A stretch of DNA of 48,938 bases from Opitutaceae bacterium (GCA_027485815.1 JAIXQE010000112.1:1-48938); one strand, 5' to 3'. Positions 7,114 through 16,177 are shown, counted from the stretch's first letter. A program made the numbers and translations. The notes: a model not told the origin generated them from the letters alone.

Positions 7114-9717
7114 ATGCGCCGCCCCCGCCTCGCCGTCCGCCTGCTGCTGCCGTTGTCCCTGACGCTGCCGTGCGCCCTGCCCGCCGCGTCCGGACCGGCG
7201 GACCTCCGCGGCTTCATCGAGGCGCATTGCGCGCGCTGCCACGACGAGGTGGAACGCAAGGGGGAGCTCGATCTCACCGCCCTCGTCGAGGAACCGGCCC
7301 GCCCCGCGGCCTTCGACCTGTGGGTGCGGGTGCACGATCGGGTGGCCGCCGGGGAGATGCCCCCGCGCGACAAGGCCCGGCCGCCCGCCGCGGAACAGGC
7401 CGCCTTCATCGGGGAACTGGCAGGCCGGCTGGCGGCCGCCGACCGGGAAAAACTCGGCGGCGAGGGCCGCTCCACGCGCCGCCGCCTCAATCGCCAGGAG
7501 TACGAGCACGCGCTGCGCGACCTGCTCGGCGCCCCGTGGCTGCAGGTCAAGGAGTGGCTCCCCGAGGACGGCGAGGCCCATCGGTTCAACAAGACCGGCG
7601 AGGCGCTCGATGTCTCCCACGTGCAGCTCGCGCGGTACCTTGCCGCGGCCGAGTACGCGCTGCGCGAGGTCATTGCTCCCTCGGTGGAGCGCCCGGCCGC
7701 CGCCGTCACCCGACACTACGCGCGCGACCAGCGCAGCTTCACCGGGCCGATGAAGTTCACGGTGATGAACACCGCGCCGGAACGCGCCACCTTCCCGGTG
7801 CTCGGCCTCGCCGCCCAGCCCGAGGTGCGCGCGGGCCGCGCCCCGGTCACCGCCGGCCCGGGTGATCCCGCGACCCGCGACCTCGAGGGCGTCGGCCTGG
7901 TCGCCAGCACCTACGAGCCCCTCGAGCCCAAGTTCATCCAGTTCAAGGCACCGGCGAGCGGGCGCTACCGGCTGCGCTTCCAGGGGTTCTCCGTCTGGGT
8001 CGGTCCCACCAAGCCCGTGCCGAACCGGCCCGATCGCTGGTTCATCCCGGACCTCGACGACGTCCACCCCGGCCGGCGCTCCGAACCCATCACGATCTAC
8101 GCGGAGACGCCGCCCCGGCAGCTCCGTCGCCTCGGCGCCTTCGACCTCGAGCCGGAGCCGGCGACCCGCGAGCTCGACACCTGGCTCCTCGCCGGGGAGA
8201 CGATCCGCCCGGACGCCGCCCGGTTCTTCCGTTCGCGGCCCGGCGCGGGACGCTGGCAGAACCCGCTGGCGGAGCGCGACGGCCAGCCCGGCGTGGTGTT
8301 CCGTTGGCTGGAGGTCGAGGGACCGCTGCACGACACCTGGCCTGCCGCCGGCCATCGGCTGCTCTTCGGCGATCTCCCGTTGCGCCCGCCCGCGCGGCCC
8401 GGCGCCCGGGTCGAGGTCGTTTCCGCCGAGCCCCGCGCGGATGCGCGTCGCCTGCTGGCCGGGTTCCTCGCCCGCGCCTACCGGCGGCCCGTGCCCGGCG
8501 GCGAGGTCGAACGTTTCCTGCCCGTGTTCGACCACACCCTGGGCGCTGGGGGCAGCTTCACCGACGCCCTGATCGCCGCCTACACCGCGGTGCTCTGTTC
8601 GCCGGAGTTCCTGGGCCTCGCCGAGAGTCCGGGCGAACTGGAGGGGCCGGCCTTGGCCACCCGCCTTGCGCTGTTCCTCTGGAACTCCGTGCCGGACGCC
8701 GCCCTGCGAGCCCTCGGGGAATCCGGCCGCCTGCGGGAGGACGCCGTTCTCCGGGCCGAGACCGAGCGCCTCCTCGCCGATCCCCGCGCGCAGCGATTCC
8801 GAGACGCGTTCCTCGATTACTGGCTCGACCTGCGCAAGGTCGGCGCAACGTCGCCGGACGAGCTGCTGTATCCGGATTACTACCTCGACGACCTGCTGGT
8901 GGAGTCCGCGCTTGCTGAGTCGCGCGGGTATTTCGCGGAGCTGCTCGACCGCGACCTGCCGGTGCGGCACGTGGTGGACGCGGACTTCGCGGTGCTCAAC
9001 GAGAAGCTCGCGGAGCACTACGGCCTGCCCGCCGTCGCGGGCGTGGCCCTGCGGCGGGTGGAGCTGCCGCCGGGGAGCGTGCGCGGGGGCTTCCTCACCC
9101 AGGCGGCCGTGCTCAAGGTGACGGCCAACGGCACGACCACTTCCCCGGTCCTGCGCGGGGCCTGGGTGATGGAGCGCCTGCTGGGCCGCCCGCCGCCGCC
9201 CCCTCCGCCGGGGGTGCCCGCGGTCGAGCCGGACATCCGCGGCGCGGCCACCCTGCGCCAGCAGCTGGAGCAGCACCGGGCGCAGGAGAGCTGCGCCGGC
9301 TGTCACGCGCGGATCGACCCGGCCGGCTTCGCGCTGGAGGCGTTCGACGTGCTCGGCGGCGCGCGCGACCGTTACCGCGCCCTTGGTGCGCCGGGGACCG
9401 CGCCGCAGCCGGGCCTCGGCCGCGGCGGCCAGAAGTTCGCCTTTCACCTGGCGCTGCCCGTCGACGCCACCGGGGAATGGATGGACGGAAGCCGCTTCGC
9501 GGACGTCCGGGAATTCAAGCGTGTGCTGCTCCGCGACGAGGACCAGTTGGCGCGCAACCTGGCCGGCCAGTTCGTCACCTATGCCACCGGCGCGCCCGTG
9601 CGCTTCAGCGAACGCGCCGAGGTGGAGGCGATGCTGGCGCGCACCCGTCCCGGCGGCCACGGCGTGCGCTCGCTCCTGCACGCGGTCGTCCAGAGCCGCC
9701 TCTTCCGCCACAAGTAG
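7114..9717 (+). CDS. Secreted DUF1592/DUF1588/DUF1585-family cytochrome c protein
   Basis: Protein of 867 residues with a signal peptide (RRPRLAVRLLLPLSLTLPCALPAAS) and two c-type heme motifs: CARCH near residue 42 in the N-terminal planctomycete cytochrome c-like domain, and CAGCH near residue 730. Between them are the DUF1587-like (RRLNRQEYEHALRDLLG), DUF1595, DUF1592 (LFLWNSVPDAALRALGESG) and DUF1588 regions, and it ends with the DUF1585-type tail (FVTYATGAPVRFSER). These proteins are abundant in Planctomycetes and Verrucomicrobia. Their biochemical role is not established; periplasmic electron transfer tied to polymer degradation is usually assumed. They normally sit next to a DUF1552 gene, but here the next gene is an M32 peptidase. 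A TTGACC hexamer overlaps the arnD stop, 50 nt upstream of the ATG. Confidence 0.85.
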   Translation: MRRPRLAVRLLLPLSLTLPCALPAASGPADLRGFIEAHCARCHDEVERKGELDLTALVEEPARPAAFDLWVRVHDRVAAGEMPPRDKARPPAAEQAAFIGELAGRLAAADREKLGGEGRSTRRRLNRQEYEHALRDLLGAPWLQVKEWLPEDGEAHRFNKTGEALDVSHVQLARYLAAAEYALREVIAPSVERPAAAVTRHYARDQRSFTGPMKFTVMNTAPERATFPVLGLAAQPEVRAGRAPVTAGPGDPATRDLEGVGLVASTYEPLEPKFIQFKAPASGRYRLRFQGFSVWVGPTKPVPNRPDRWFIPDLDDVHPGRRSEPITIYAETPPRQLRRLGAFDLEPEPATRELDTWLLAGETIRPDAARFFRSRPGAGRWQNPLAERDGQPGVVFRWLEVEGPLHDTWPAAGHRLLFGDLPLRPPARPGARVEVVSAEPRADARRLLAGFLARAYRRPVPGGEVERFLPVFDHTLGAGGSFTDALIAAYTAVLCSPEFLGLAESPGELEGPALATRLALFLWNSVPDAALRALGESGRLREDAVLRAETERLLADPRAQRFRDAFLDYWLDLRKVGATSPDELLYPDYYLDDLLVESALAESRGYFAELLDRDLPVRHVVDADFAVLNEKLAEHYGLPAVAGVALRRVELPPGSVRGGFLTQAAVLKVTANGTTTSPVLRGAWVMERLLGRPPPPPPPGVPAVEPDIRGAATLRQQLEQHRAQESCAGCHARIDPAGFALEAFDVLGGARDRYRALGAPGTAPQPGLGRGGQKFAFHLALPVDATGEWMDGSRFADVREFKRVLLRDEDQLARNLAGQFVTYATGAPVRFSERAEVEAMLARTRPGGHGVRSLLHAVVQSRLFRHK

Positions 9718-9768
9718 TCCGGCGACTGCGCGCTGGCGTCCGCCCGTGGGCGGTGTTTGCCTGCCGGG

Positions 9769-11292
9769 ATGAGCACCGCCGAGGCCCTCGCCGAACTCAC
9801 CCGGCTCGTCCAGCGCGCCCACACCCTGGGCACCGTCGGCGGCCTCCTCGGTTGGGATGAGCAGGTTAACCTGCCCCCGGGCGCGGCGGAGCAGCGGGCG
9901 GCGCAGCAGGCGGTGATGGCCGAGGTGATCCACGCCGCGACGGCGGATCCGCGCGTGGGCGAACTCCTGGCGCGCCTGGAGGCCCCGGGCGCGGGCCTCG
10001 ACGCGGACGGGGCGGCGATCGTCCGCCAGGCGCGCCGGGATCACGACCAGGCCACGCGCCTGCCGGCGGACTTTGTGCGCGCGAAGGCGGAGCAGGAGAG
10101 CCGCGCCTTCCACGCGTGGGCGGCGGCACGGGAGGCGCGCGACTTCGCGGCCTTCGCGCCGGTGCTCGCCCGCAATATCGACTTCGCGCGCCGCGAGGCC
10201 GCCTTCCTCCATCCGTCGGCCCCGCCCTACGACGTCTTGCTCGACAAGTACGACCCCGGCCTGACCGCCGCGGCGGTTGAGCGGCTCTTCGCCGAGCTCC
10301 GCCGTGACCTCGTCCCGCTGATGCGCGCGATCGTCGCCTCGCCGCGCGCCGCGCGGGCGCGGGAGCTGGCGGCCGGCCTGCGCGGCTTCCCGGTGGAGGC
10401 GCAGGGCCGCTTCCTGCGCGAGGTGACGACCCGGCTGGGCTTCGATTACCGCCGGGGCCGGCTCGACGTGTCGCTGCACCCCTTCTGCTCCGGCACCGGC
10501 GACGACGTGCGCCTCACGACGCGGTACCGCGAGGATCAGCCGTTGTCCGCGCTGCTCGGCTCGGTGCACGAGGCGGGGCACGGGATGTATGAGCAGGGCC
10601 TGCCCGCCGCGCACCTGGGCACCGCCCTCGGCCTGAACGCGGGGATGGCCGTGCACGAGTCGCAGAGCCGTCTCTGGGAGAACCAGGTGGCGCGCGGCCC
10701 CGGCTTCTGGCGGCACTTCGGGCCCCGGTGGCGGGAGCTGTTCCCGGCGCAGACGGCCGGCCTCTCCGCGGAAGACCTCGCGCTCGTGGTTGCCCCCGTG
10801 GCGCCGACCCTGATCCGGGTGGAGGCGGACGAGGTGACCTACAACCTCCACATCGTCCTCCGGTTCGAGTTGGAGCGCCGCCTGTTCGGCGGTGACCTCG
10901 CGGTGGCGGACCTGCCGGAGGCCTGGCGCGCGCTGTCGGAGGAGCTGCTGGGGCTCGCGCCGGCCCACCCCGGGGAAGGGGTGTTGCAGGACGTCCATTG
11001 GGGCGCCGGGCTCTTCGGGTATTTCCCGAGTTACTGCCTCGGCAACATGATCGCGGCGCAGCTCTGGAGCCGGGTGCGCGCGCTGCGGCCGGGGCTGGAG
11101 GAGGAATTCGCGCGCGGCGACTTCAGCTGGCTGCTCGGCTGGCTGCGCGAGCACATCCACGCCGCCGGCCGGCGCCACTCCGCGCTCGAGCTGGTGCGGA
11201 ACGTGACCGGCGAGGAACTCTCCCCGCGGCACCTCGTCGGCTATCTCCGCGGGCGCTACGGGGCCCTTTATCTCGAGGGCGCGGCATGCTGA
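9769..11292 (+). CDS. M32-family metallocarboxypeptidase (Taq carboxypeptidase)
   Basis: Zinc carboxypeptidase of the M32 family, 507 residues, the usual length, with broad activity on C-terminal residues in the cytoplasm. The active-site motif HEAGHGMYEQGLP (HExxH, about residues 266-278) and the following HESQSRLWENQVARGPGF with the third zinc ligand Glu are both intact; a C-terminal ELSPRHLVGYLRGRYG segment closes the fold. I chose the ATG at 9769; an in-frame TTG at 9757 would add four residues, but that TTG lies in a recurring TTGCCT hexamer. The stop overlaps the next gene's start by 7 bp (ATGCTGA), so translational coupling to the TatD-like gene is likely. Confidence 0.93.
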   Translation: MSTAEALAELTRLVQRAHTLGTVGGLLGWDEQVNLPPGAAEQRAAQQAVMAEVIHAATADPRVGELLARLEAPGAGLDADGAAIVRQARRDHDQATRLPADFVRAKAEQESRAFHAWAAAREARDFAAFAPVLARNIDFARREAAFLHPSAPPYDVLLDKYDPGLTAAAVERLFAELRRDLVPLMRAIVASPRAARARELAAGLRGFPVEAQGRFLREVTTRLGFDYRRGRLDVSLHPFCSGTGDDVRLTTRYREDQPLSALLGSVHEAGHGMYEQGLPAAHLGTALGLNAGMAVHESQSRLWENQVARGPGFWRHFGPRWRELFPAQTAGLSAEDLALVVAPVAPTLIRVEADEVTYNLHIVLRFELERRLFGGDLAVADLPEAWRALSEELLGLAPAHPGEGVLQDVHWGAGLFGYFPSYCLGNMIAAQLWSRVRALRPGLEEEFARGDFSWLLGWLREHIHAAGRRHSALELVRNVTGEELSPRHLVGYLRGRYGALYLEGAAC

Positions 11293-12083
11293 TCGATTCC
11301 CACACGCACCTCGAGTCGTTCGCGCGCCGCGGTGACCTGGCGCCGGTCTTGGCGCGCGCCCGGGCCGCGGGGGTTGAGGTTCTCGTGACGGTCGGTACCT
11401 CGGTGGACGACTGGGATCTGTACGCCGGGCTCGAGGCGGCGGCCCCGGACGGCTCCCTTCGCCATACCGCGGGCTTGCATCCGTGTTCGGTGGATGAGCG
11501 CTGGGCGGACCAGGTGGCGCGGCTGGAGGAACGCTGGCACCGCGGCCCGGTCCCGGTGGCGCTGGGGGAGTGCGGACTCGACCGCTTCCACCTGCCGCCC
11601 GAGGCGGACGCGGCGGCCCGCCTCTTCGCCCTCCAGGAGGCCGCGTTCGCCGCGCAGCTGGGCCTCGCGCGCCGGCTGGGTTGCCCGGTTGTCGTCCATT
11701 CGCGGGGTGCCTTCCGCGAATGCGTCGCGCAGGTCGACGCCAGCGGGGTGGATTGGTCCCGGGTGGTCTTCCATTGCTTCACCGAGGGCGCCGCGGAGAT
11801 GGCGGAACTCACGCGGCGCGGCGGGCGGGGTTCGTTCACGGGCATCCTCACCTACAAGAGCGCGGCCGAGGTGCGGGCCGCGGCCCGGGCGCAGGGCCTC
11901 GCCCGGCTGATGCTGGAGACGGATGCGCCCTACCTGACCCCGGTCCCCCTGCGCGGCCAGCCCAACGAGCCCGCCTACCTGCGCCACACCGCGGCGTACG
12001 CGGCGGCGGAGGTCTTCGGGGTCAGCCTCGAGGAGCTTTGCGCGGTGACTTCCGCGAACGTCCGGCACTGGCTGGGCCTGTGA
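11286..12083 (+). CDS. TatD-family metal-dependent hydrolase
   Basis: TIM-barrel hydrolase of the TatD DNase family, 265 residues. Metal-site features are complete: DSHTHLE at the N-terminus, the Glu of GECGLDRF, the His of VVHSRGAF, the His of FHCFTEG and the Asp of LETDAPYL. Characterised members act as 3'-5' exonucleases or D-aminoacyl-tRNA/D-peptide hydrolases. The substrate here is not determined by the sequence. It overlaps the end of the M32 carboxypeptidase gene by 7 bp, so the pair is probably one operon. It ends with a typical ANVRHWLGL tail. A 230-bp non-coding stretch follows. Confidence 0.9.
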   Translation: MLIDSHTHLESFARRGDLAPVLARARAAGVEVLVTVGTSVDDWDLYAGLEAAAPDGSLRHTAGLHPCSVDERWADQVARLEERWHRGPVPVALGECGLDRFHLPPEADAAARLFALQEAAFAAQLGLARRLGCPVVVHSRGAFRECVAQVDASGVDWSRVVFHCFTEGAAEMAELTRRGGRGSFTGILTYKSAAEVRAAARAQGLARLMLETDAPYLTPVPLRGQPNEPAYLRHTAAYAAAEVFGVSLEELCAVTSANVRHWLGL

Positions 12084-12313
12084 CCGGATCCGGGGCCGCC
12101 GGCGGGACGCGTTGCGCCCGGCGCCGGAGGGCGGCGCGCTCCGCCCGCGCCGCGTTGGACAGCGGGAAGGCGTCGTGGTGGGGCAGGCCGCAAAGGTGGC
12201 ACATCAGCGGAGGCGGGAGTCCAGCCGCGCGCGCGCGCAAAGGCACGACTGGAATGCGGGCGGCCGGTTTCGATTCGCTTGCGGTCCGGGCGCCGGTGTC
12301 TTCAGTCGGCCCG
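12084..12313. other. Intergenic region before the ABC transporter genes
   Basis: This 230-bp stretch between the TatD-like gene and the ABC ATPase is GC-rich and contains no frame I would call a gene. Near its right end a TTGCGG hexamer at 12279-12284 is followed after 16 bp by TTCAGT (12301-12306), 7 bp before the ATG of the ATPase gene. This is a plausible promoter for the transporter unit with a very short leader. A run of alternating GC (12227-12238) has no evident role. Confidence 0.35.
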
Positions 12314-12991
12314 ATGCTTGCGGTGCGGCAGCTCAGCAAATCGTTCGCCGGTCCCGACGGGACGCGGGTCCCGGTCGTGGCGGTGGCGGAATTTGATCTG
12401 GCCGCGGGGGAACAGCTGGCCCTCCGGGGCGAGAGTGGTTCGGGCAAGACCACCTTTCTGCACCTGATCGCCGGCATCCTGGCGGCGGACGCGGGCGAGG
12501 TGCGCCTCGATGGTGTCGAGATGACCGCGCTGGGTGAGCCGGCGCGCGACCGCCTCCGCGCCGAGAAGCTCGGGTACATCTTCCAGACCTTCAATCTGCT
12601 CCAGGGCTTCACCGTGCTGGAAAACGTCCTGCTCGGGATGTCCTTCGGTCCCCGGGGGGCCGACCGGGCGCACGCGCGGGCCGTGCTGGAGCGGGTGGGC
12701 CTCGGCCACCGGCTCGGGCATTTCCCGCGGCAACTTTCCACCGGGCAGCAGCAGCGGGTCGCGGTGGCGCGTGCGCTCGCCAACCGCCCACGGCTGGTCC
12801 TTGCCGACGAGCCCACCGGGAACCTGGACGCCCGTCACGCCGGCGAGGCCCTCGCGCTGATCCGCGAGGTCTGCCGGGAGCAGGGTGCGGCGCTGCTGCT
12901 GGTCAGCCACGACGAGGGGGTCCTCGGTCAGTTCCAGCTGCGCCGGGATTTTGCGGAGCTCAACCAAGTGCTGCGGGAGGCCCGGCGATGA
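12314..12991 (+). CDS. ABC transporter ATP-binding protein (LolD/MacB-like)
   Basis: ATPase subunit of 225 residues from the LolD/MacB/FtsE group. Visible: Walker A GESGSGKTT (about residue 39), the Q-loop FQTFNLLQGFTVLENVLLG, the signature LSTGQQQRVAVARALA, Walker B LVLADEPTGNLD, and the switch His in LLVSHDE. The NLLQGFTVLENV segment is typical of exporters that work mechanically on lipoproteins or periplasmic substrates rather than of classical importers. It overlaps the permease gene by ATGA, so the two form a transporter. The signature has LSTGQ rather than the usual LSGGQ, a tolerated variation. With the DUF3299-like protein downstream, the gene order resembles proteobacterial clusters linked to zinc limitation. 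Confidence 0.9.
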   Translation: MLAVRQLSKSFAGPDGTRVPVVAVAEFDLAAGEQLALRGESGSGKTTFLHLIAGILAADAGEVRLDGVEMTALGEPARDRLRAEKLGYIFQTFNLLQGFTVLENVLLGMSFGPRGADRAHARAVLERVGLGHRLGHFPRQLSTGQQQRVAVARALANRPRLVLADEPTGNLDARHAGEALALIREVCREQGAALLLVSHDEGVLGQFQLRRDFAELNQVLREARR

Positions 12992-14193
12992 CGCTGCCCC
13001 TCATCGTCTACCGGTCGCTGCGCCAGCACGCGCTCTCGACGCTGATCACCGCCGGCGGCATCGCCCTCGCGGCGGGGCTGTTGATGACCGTCTGGCGGGT
13101 CAAGGTCGAGTCGCAGGCGGCGTTCACCCAGACCTCGGCGGGCTTCGACGCCGTCCTCGGCGCCCGGGGGTCGAAGCTGCAGCTGGTGTTGAACGCCATC
13201 TTCCACCTCGAGGCTTCCCCGGGCAACGTGGCGGCGGCCGACGCCGAGGCGATCCGGCGGCACCCGCTGGTGAAGGCGGCGATCCCGATCGCGGTGGGCG
13301 ACAACCTGCGCGGGTTCCGGCTGGTGGGCACCGTGCCGGAACTGTTCACGGGCGTGGAGTACGCGCCGGGGCGCAAGTACGTGATCGAGTCCGGCGGCCG
13401 GCTCTTCGCGGCGGACCAGCGGGAGGCGGTCGCGGGCAGCTTCGCGGCGCAGCAACTGGGGCTGCGCGTGGGCTCTGTCTTCCGCCCCTTCCATGGCCTC
13501 AATTTTGACCCGAAGGCCGAGCACGCGGAGGAGTTCACCGTCACCGGCATCCTCGCGCCCACCAACACGCCGGCGGACCGCGTGATCTGGCTGCCGCTGC
13601 GGGGCATCCAGACGATGGCCGGGCACGATCCGAAGGCGGCGACGGACGTCAGCGCCGTGCTGCTCCAGCTGCGGACCCCGACCGCCGGGTTCATGCTGGA
13701 TATGCTCTACAACAAGCAGGGCAACCGGCTCACCTTCGCGTTCCCGGTCGGCGCGATCATGGCGGAGCTGTTCGGCAAGATCTCGTGGTTCGACCGCGTG
13801 CTGGAGTTGGTGGCTTACCTCGTGGCGCTGGTGGCGGCCGGTTCGGTGCTGGCGAGCATCTACAACTCGATGAGCGCGCGGCAGCGGGACCTCGCGATCC
13901 TGCGGGCCCTCGGGGCGCGGCGGCGGACGGTCTTCGGCGCGGTGCTGGCGGAAGCCACCGTGATCGGCGCCCTCGGCGCGCTGGCCGGCCTCGCCGCCCA
14001 CTTCGCGCTTTACGCGGGCGTGGCGAGCCTCATCCGCGCCCAGACCGGCGTGGTCCTCACCCCGTGGGCCTTCCACGCCGTGCTCGTCCTCTGTCCCCTC
14101 GCGATGACCGCGCTCTGCGCCCTCGGCGGGATCGTGCCCGCGGTGAAGGCCTACCGCACCCCGGTGGCCGAGACGATCGCCCCGGTTTCCTGA
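12988..14193 (+). CDS. FtsX-like ABC transporter permease (MacB/LolC type)
   Basis: Membrane subunit of 401 residues with the MacB/FtsX architecture: one N-terminal membrane helix (about residues 18-35), a large periplasmic domain (about 40-265) and three C-terminal helices (about 270-395). The conserved cytoplasmic loop after the second helix, SARQRDLAILRALGARRRTVF, is the expected contact with the ATPase. The start codon overlaps the stop of the ATPase gene (ATGA), so both are made together. The substrate cannot be read from the sequence. It is not a full-length LolC/E pair; a homodimer is expected from MacB relatives. Confidence 0.88.
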   Translation: MTLPLIVYRSLRQHALSTLITAGGIALAAGLLMTVWRVKVESQAAFTQTSAGFDAVLGARGSKLQLVLNAIFHLEASPGNVAAADAEAIRRHPLVKAAIPIAVGDNLRGFRLVGTVPELFTGVEYAPGRKYVIESGGRLFAADQREAVAGSFAAQQLGLRVGSVFRPFHGLNFDPKAEHAEEFTVTGILAPTNTPADRVIWLPLRGIQTMAGHDPKAATDVSAVLLQLRTPTAGFMLDMLYNKQGNRLTFAFPVGAIMAELFGKISWFDRVLELVAYLVALVAAGSVLASIYNSMSARQRDLAILRALGARRRTVFGAVLAEATVIGALGALAGLAAHFALYAGVASLIRAQTGVVLTPWAFHAVLVLCPLAMTALCALGGIVPAVKAYRTPVAETIAPVS

Positions 14194-14204
14194 GGCAAAG
14201 CCCT

Positions 14205-14233
14205 TTGACGAATCCCGCCCTGGCCCGCATCTT
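14205..14233 (+). promoter_or_regulatory. Candidate promoter TTGACG-17-CATCTT
   Basis: TTGACG at 14205-14210 and CATCTT at 14228-14233, separated by 17 bp, lie just upstream of the DUF3299-like gene and after the permease stop. The predicted transcript would begin only a few bases before the ATG at 14247. The hexamer is a good match to the sigma-70 minus-35 consensus; the minus-10 is weak. No experimental data. Confidence 0.4.
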
Positions 14234-14246
14234 CCGCCCAACTCCG

Positions 14247-14825
14247 ATGAATGCCCCGTCGCGCCTCCTCCGCCCCCTGCTCGCCGCCCTCGCGCTGACC
14301 GCCGTCGCGCTGGCGGCGGAGCCGGCCGGTCCGGACGCCTTTGCGAACCCGAACCTGCCCGCCCCGTATCCCGCCCCGCCGGTCACGGCCCAGCCGCCCG
14401 CGGACAACGGCTACCTGAAGCTCGGGTTCGACCAGCTCTCGTCCTACGTCTTCACCCCGCCGGCGTTCGACCCGGCCGCGGACCCGAACGTCAAGCCGCC
14501 GACCGGCGAGGAGCAGATTCCGCCCATCGTGAAGTCCTGGCACGGGAAGAAGGCGGTCGTCACCGGCTACATGGTGCCGGTGAAGATGGAGAAGGGCCTG
14601 GTGGTGGAATTCCTCCTGATGCGCAACACGCTCGCGTGCTGCTTCGGCACGGTCCCGAACATGAACGAGTGGGTGATCGTGAAGATGAAGCAGGGCGTGG
14701 CCCCGCTGATGGACGTCCCGGTCTCCTTTTACGGCCAGCTGAAGGTCGGCGCGATGTTCGAGAACGGCTACATGACCGGCCTCTACGAGCTTGAGGCGGA
14801 GCGGATGGGCGAGGTGCAGGGCTGA
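14247..14825 (+). CDS. Secreted DUF3299-like protein
   Basis: Protein of 192 residues with a signal peptide (about residues 1-23, LLRPLLAALALTAVALAAE), a Pro-rich linker (residues 25-50) and a compact C-terminal domain. The domain runs from KSWHGKKAVVTGYMVPVKME to the Cys-containing NTLACCFGTVPNMNEWV and the closing YELEAERM. This matches the DUF3299 pattern, where a conserved Cys stands before a Pro/Asn-rich loop. In Vibrio and other Gammaproteobacteria, DUF3299 proteins sit next to an ABC ATPase and FtsX-like permease in zinc-starvation loci. The same neighbours occur here, which supports a functional link, but the DUF2796 partner is missing and no metal ligand set is proven. Confidence 0.7.
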   Translation: MNAPSRLLRPLLAALALTAVALAAEPAGPDAFANPNLPAPYPAPPVTAQPPADNGYLKLGFDQLSSYVFTPPAFDPAADPNVKPPTGEEQIPPIVKSWHGKKAVVTGYMVPVKMEKGLVVEFLLMRNTLACCFGTVPNMNEWVIVKMKQGVAPLMDVPVSFYGQLKVGAMFENGYMTGLYELEAERMGEVQG

Positions 14826-14883
14826 GCCGGCTGCGGGTCGTCGGTCTGGTGCGGCCGCGGTCGGCCCCACGGGCGTCGGGCAC

Positions 14884-16176
14884 TTAAAACCCGAGCGCGC
14901 GCGGTAGGGCGAGGGAGAGCGCGGGCCAATACGTCACGAGCATCAGCACGACCAGCATCGCCGCGAAGAAGGGGAGGAGCGGGCGCCAGACGCGGGCGAT
15001 GGTGGTCTGGGCGACGCCGCAGCCGACGAAGAGGCAGTTGCCCACGGGCGGCGTGCACAGGCCGATGCAGAGGTTGAAGATGAGCATCAGCCCGAAGTGC
15101 AGGGGCGACATCCCGAGCTTCTGCACCACCGGCAGCAGGATCGGGGTGAAGATCAGCACCGCCGGCGTCATGTCCATGAAGGTGCCGACGACCAGGAGGA
15201 GCAGGTTGAGGATCAGCAGCAGCAGCACCTTGTCCTCGGTGATCGCGAGCAGGCCGGCGGTGACCGCCTGCGGGATGTTGGCGAGGGACATCACCCACGA
15301 CATGCCCATCGAGGTGCCGATCAGCAGCAGCACCACGGCGGTGGTGAGGGCGGAGTCGGTCAGGATGGCGGGCAGTTCGCGCCACGGGACCTCGCGGTAG
15401 ATCAGCACCGAGAGGACGAAGGTGTAGGCGACCGCGATGGCGCTGGCCTCGGTGGGGGTGAACCAGCCGCGGATGATGCCGCCCATCACCAGCACGATCA
15501 GCAGCAGGCTGGGGAGGGCGCGGAACAGGATTCCGCCGGCCTCGCTGGCCGCGACCTTCTCGCCGGCCGGGTAGTTCCGGCCGCGGGCCAGGATCGCCAC
15601 CGTCCCCATCAGCGCGAGGGAGAGGAGGATCCCCGGCACGTACCCGGCGAGGAACAGGGCGGCGATCGAGACCCCACCGCTCGCGAGGGAGTACACCACC
15701 ATGATGTTGCTCGGGGGGATCAGCAGGCCGATGGGTGCCGCGGAGATGTTCACGGCCGCGGCGAAATCGCGGTCGTAGCCCTCGCGGCGCATCAGCGGGG
15801 TCATCGTGCCCCCGATCGCCGCCGCGGCGGCGACGGCGGAGCCGGAGATCGCCCCGAACAGGGTGCTGCCGAGGATGTTCACGTAGGCGAGGCCGCCCGG
15901 CAGGCGGCCGACGACCAGCTTCGCCAGGTCCACGAGCCGCCGGGCGATGCCGCCGCGGTTCATCAGCTGGCCCGAAAGGATGAAGAACGGGATCGCCAGC
16001 AGCGCGAAGCTGTCGAGCCCGGTGGCGAGGCGCTGCGCGACCACGGTCGCCGCCGGTGCCGGGTCGAGGGCGAGCGCCAGCGCGGCGACCGCCGCCGAGC
16101 CGATGGCGAACGAGATCGGCACGCCCGCAAGGAGCAGGACCGCGAAGACGAGGGCGAGGACGAGTGCGGCGGACAT
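14884..16176 (-). CDS. dctM: TRAP transporter large permease
   Basis: Large membrane subunit (430 residues) of a tripartite ATP-independent periplasmic transporter, which imports organic acids using an ion gradient. It is almost entirely hydrophobic with about 12 helices. Family landmarks include AIPFFILSGQLMNRGGIARR, ISGSAVAAAAAIGGTMTPLM, LIPPSNIMVVYSLASGG and the C-terminal FGLMLIFNLCIGLCTPPVG. It is the last gene of the unit dctP-dctQ-dctM on the minus strand; its ATG is 1 bp beyond the dctQ stop. It converges on the DUF3299-like gene with 58 bp between them. Substrate is unknown; it is set by the DctP protein. Confidence 0.95.
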   Translation of the reverse strand: MSAALVLALVFAVLLLAGVPISFAIGSAAVAALALALDPAPAATVVAQRLATGLDSFALLAIPFFILSGQLMNRGGIARRLVDLAKLVVGRLPGGLAYVNILGSTLFGAISGSAVAAAAAIGGTMTPLMRREGYDRDFAAAVNISAAPIGLLIPPSNIMVVYSLASGGVSIAALFLAGYVPGILLSLALMGTVAILARGRNYPAGEKVAASEAGGILFRALPSLLLIVLVMGGIIRGWFTPTEASAIAVAYTFVLSVLIYREVPWRELPAILTDSALTTAVVLLLIGTSMGMSWVMSLANIPQAVTAGLLAITEDKVLLLLILNLLLLVVGTFMDMTPAVLIFTPILLPVVQKLGMSPLHFGLMLIFNLCIGLCTPPVGNCLFVGCGVAQTTIARVWRPLLPFFAAMLVVLMLVTYWPALSLALPRALGF

Positions 16177-16177
16177 C

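Noticed and set aside
6838-11232. Minus-strand open frame of 1,464 codons opposite arnD, DUF1592 and M32 genes
   Set aside because: It spans three well-supported plus-strand genes of different families and has low-complexity Arg/Ala/Gly composition.
12022-12204. Short minus-strand frame starting MCHLCGLPHHD between the TatD and ABC genes
   Set aside because: The CxxC start is suggestive, but most of the frame overlaps tatD and the rest is Arg/Ala/Pro-rich; nothing supports it as a gene.
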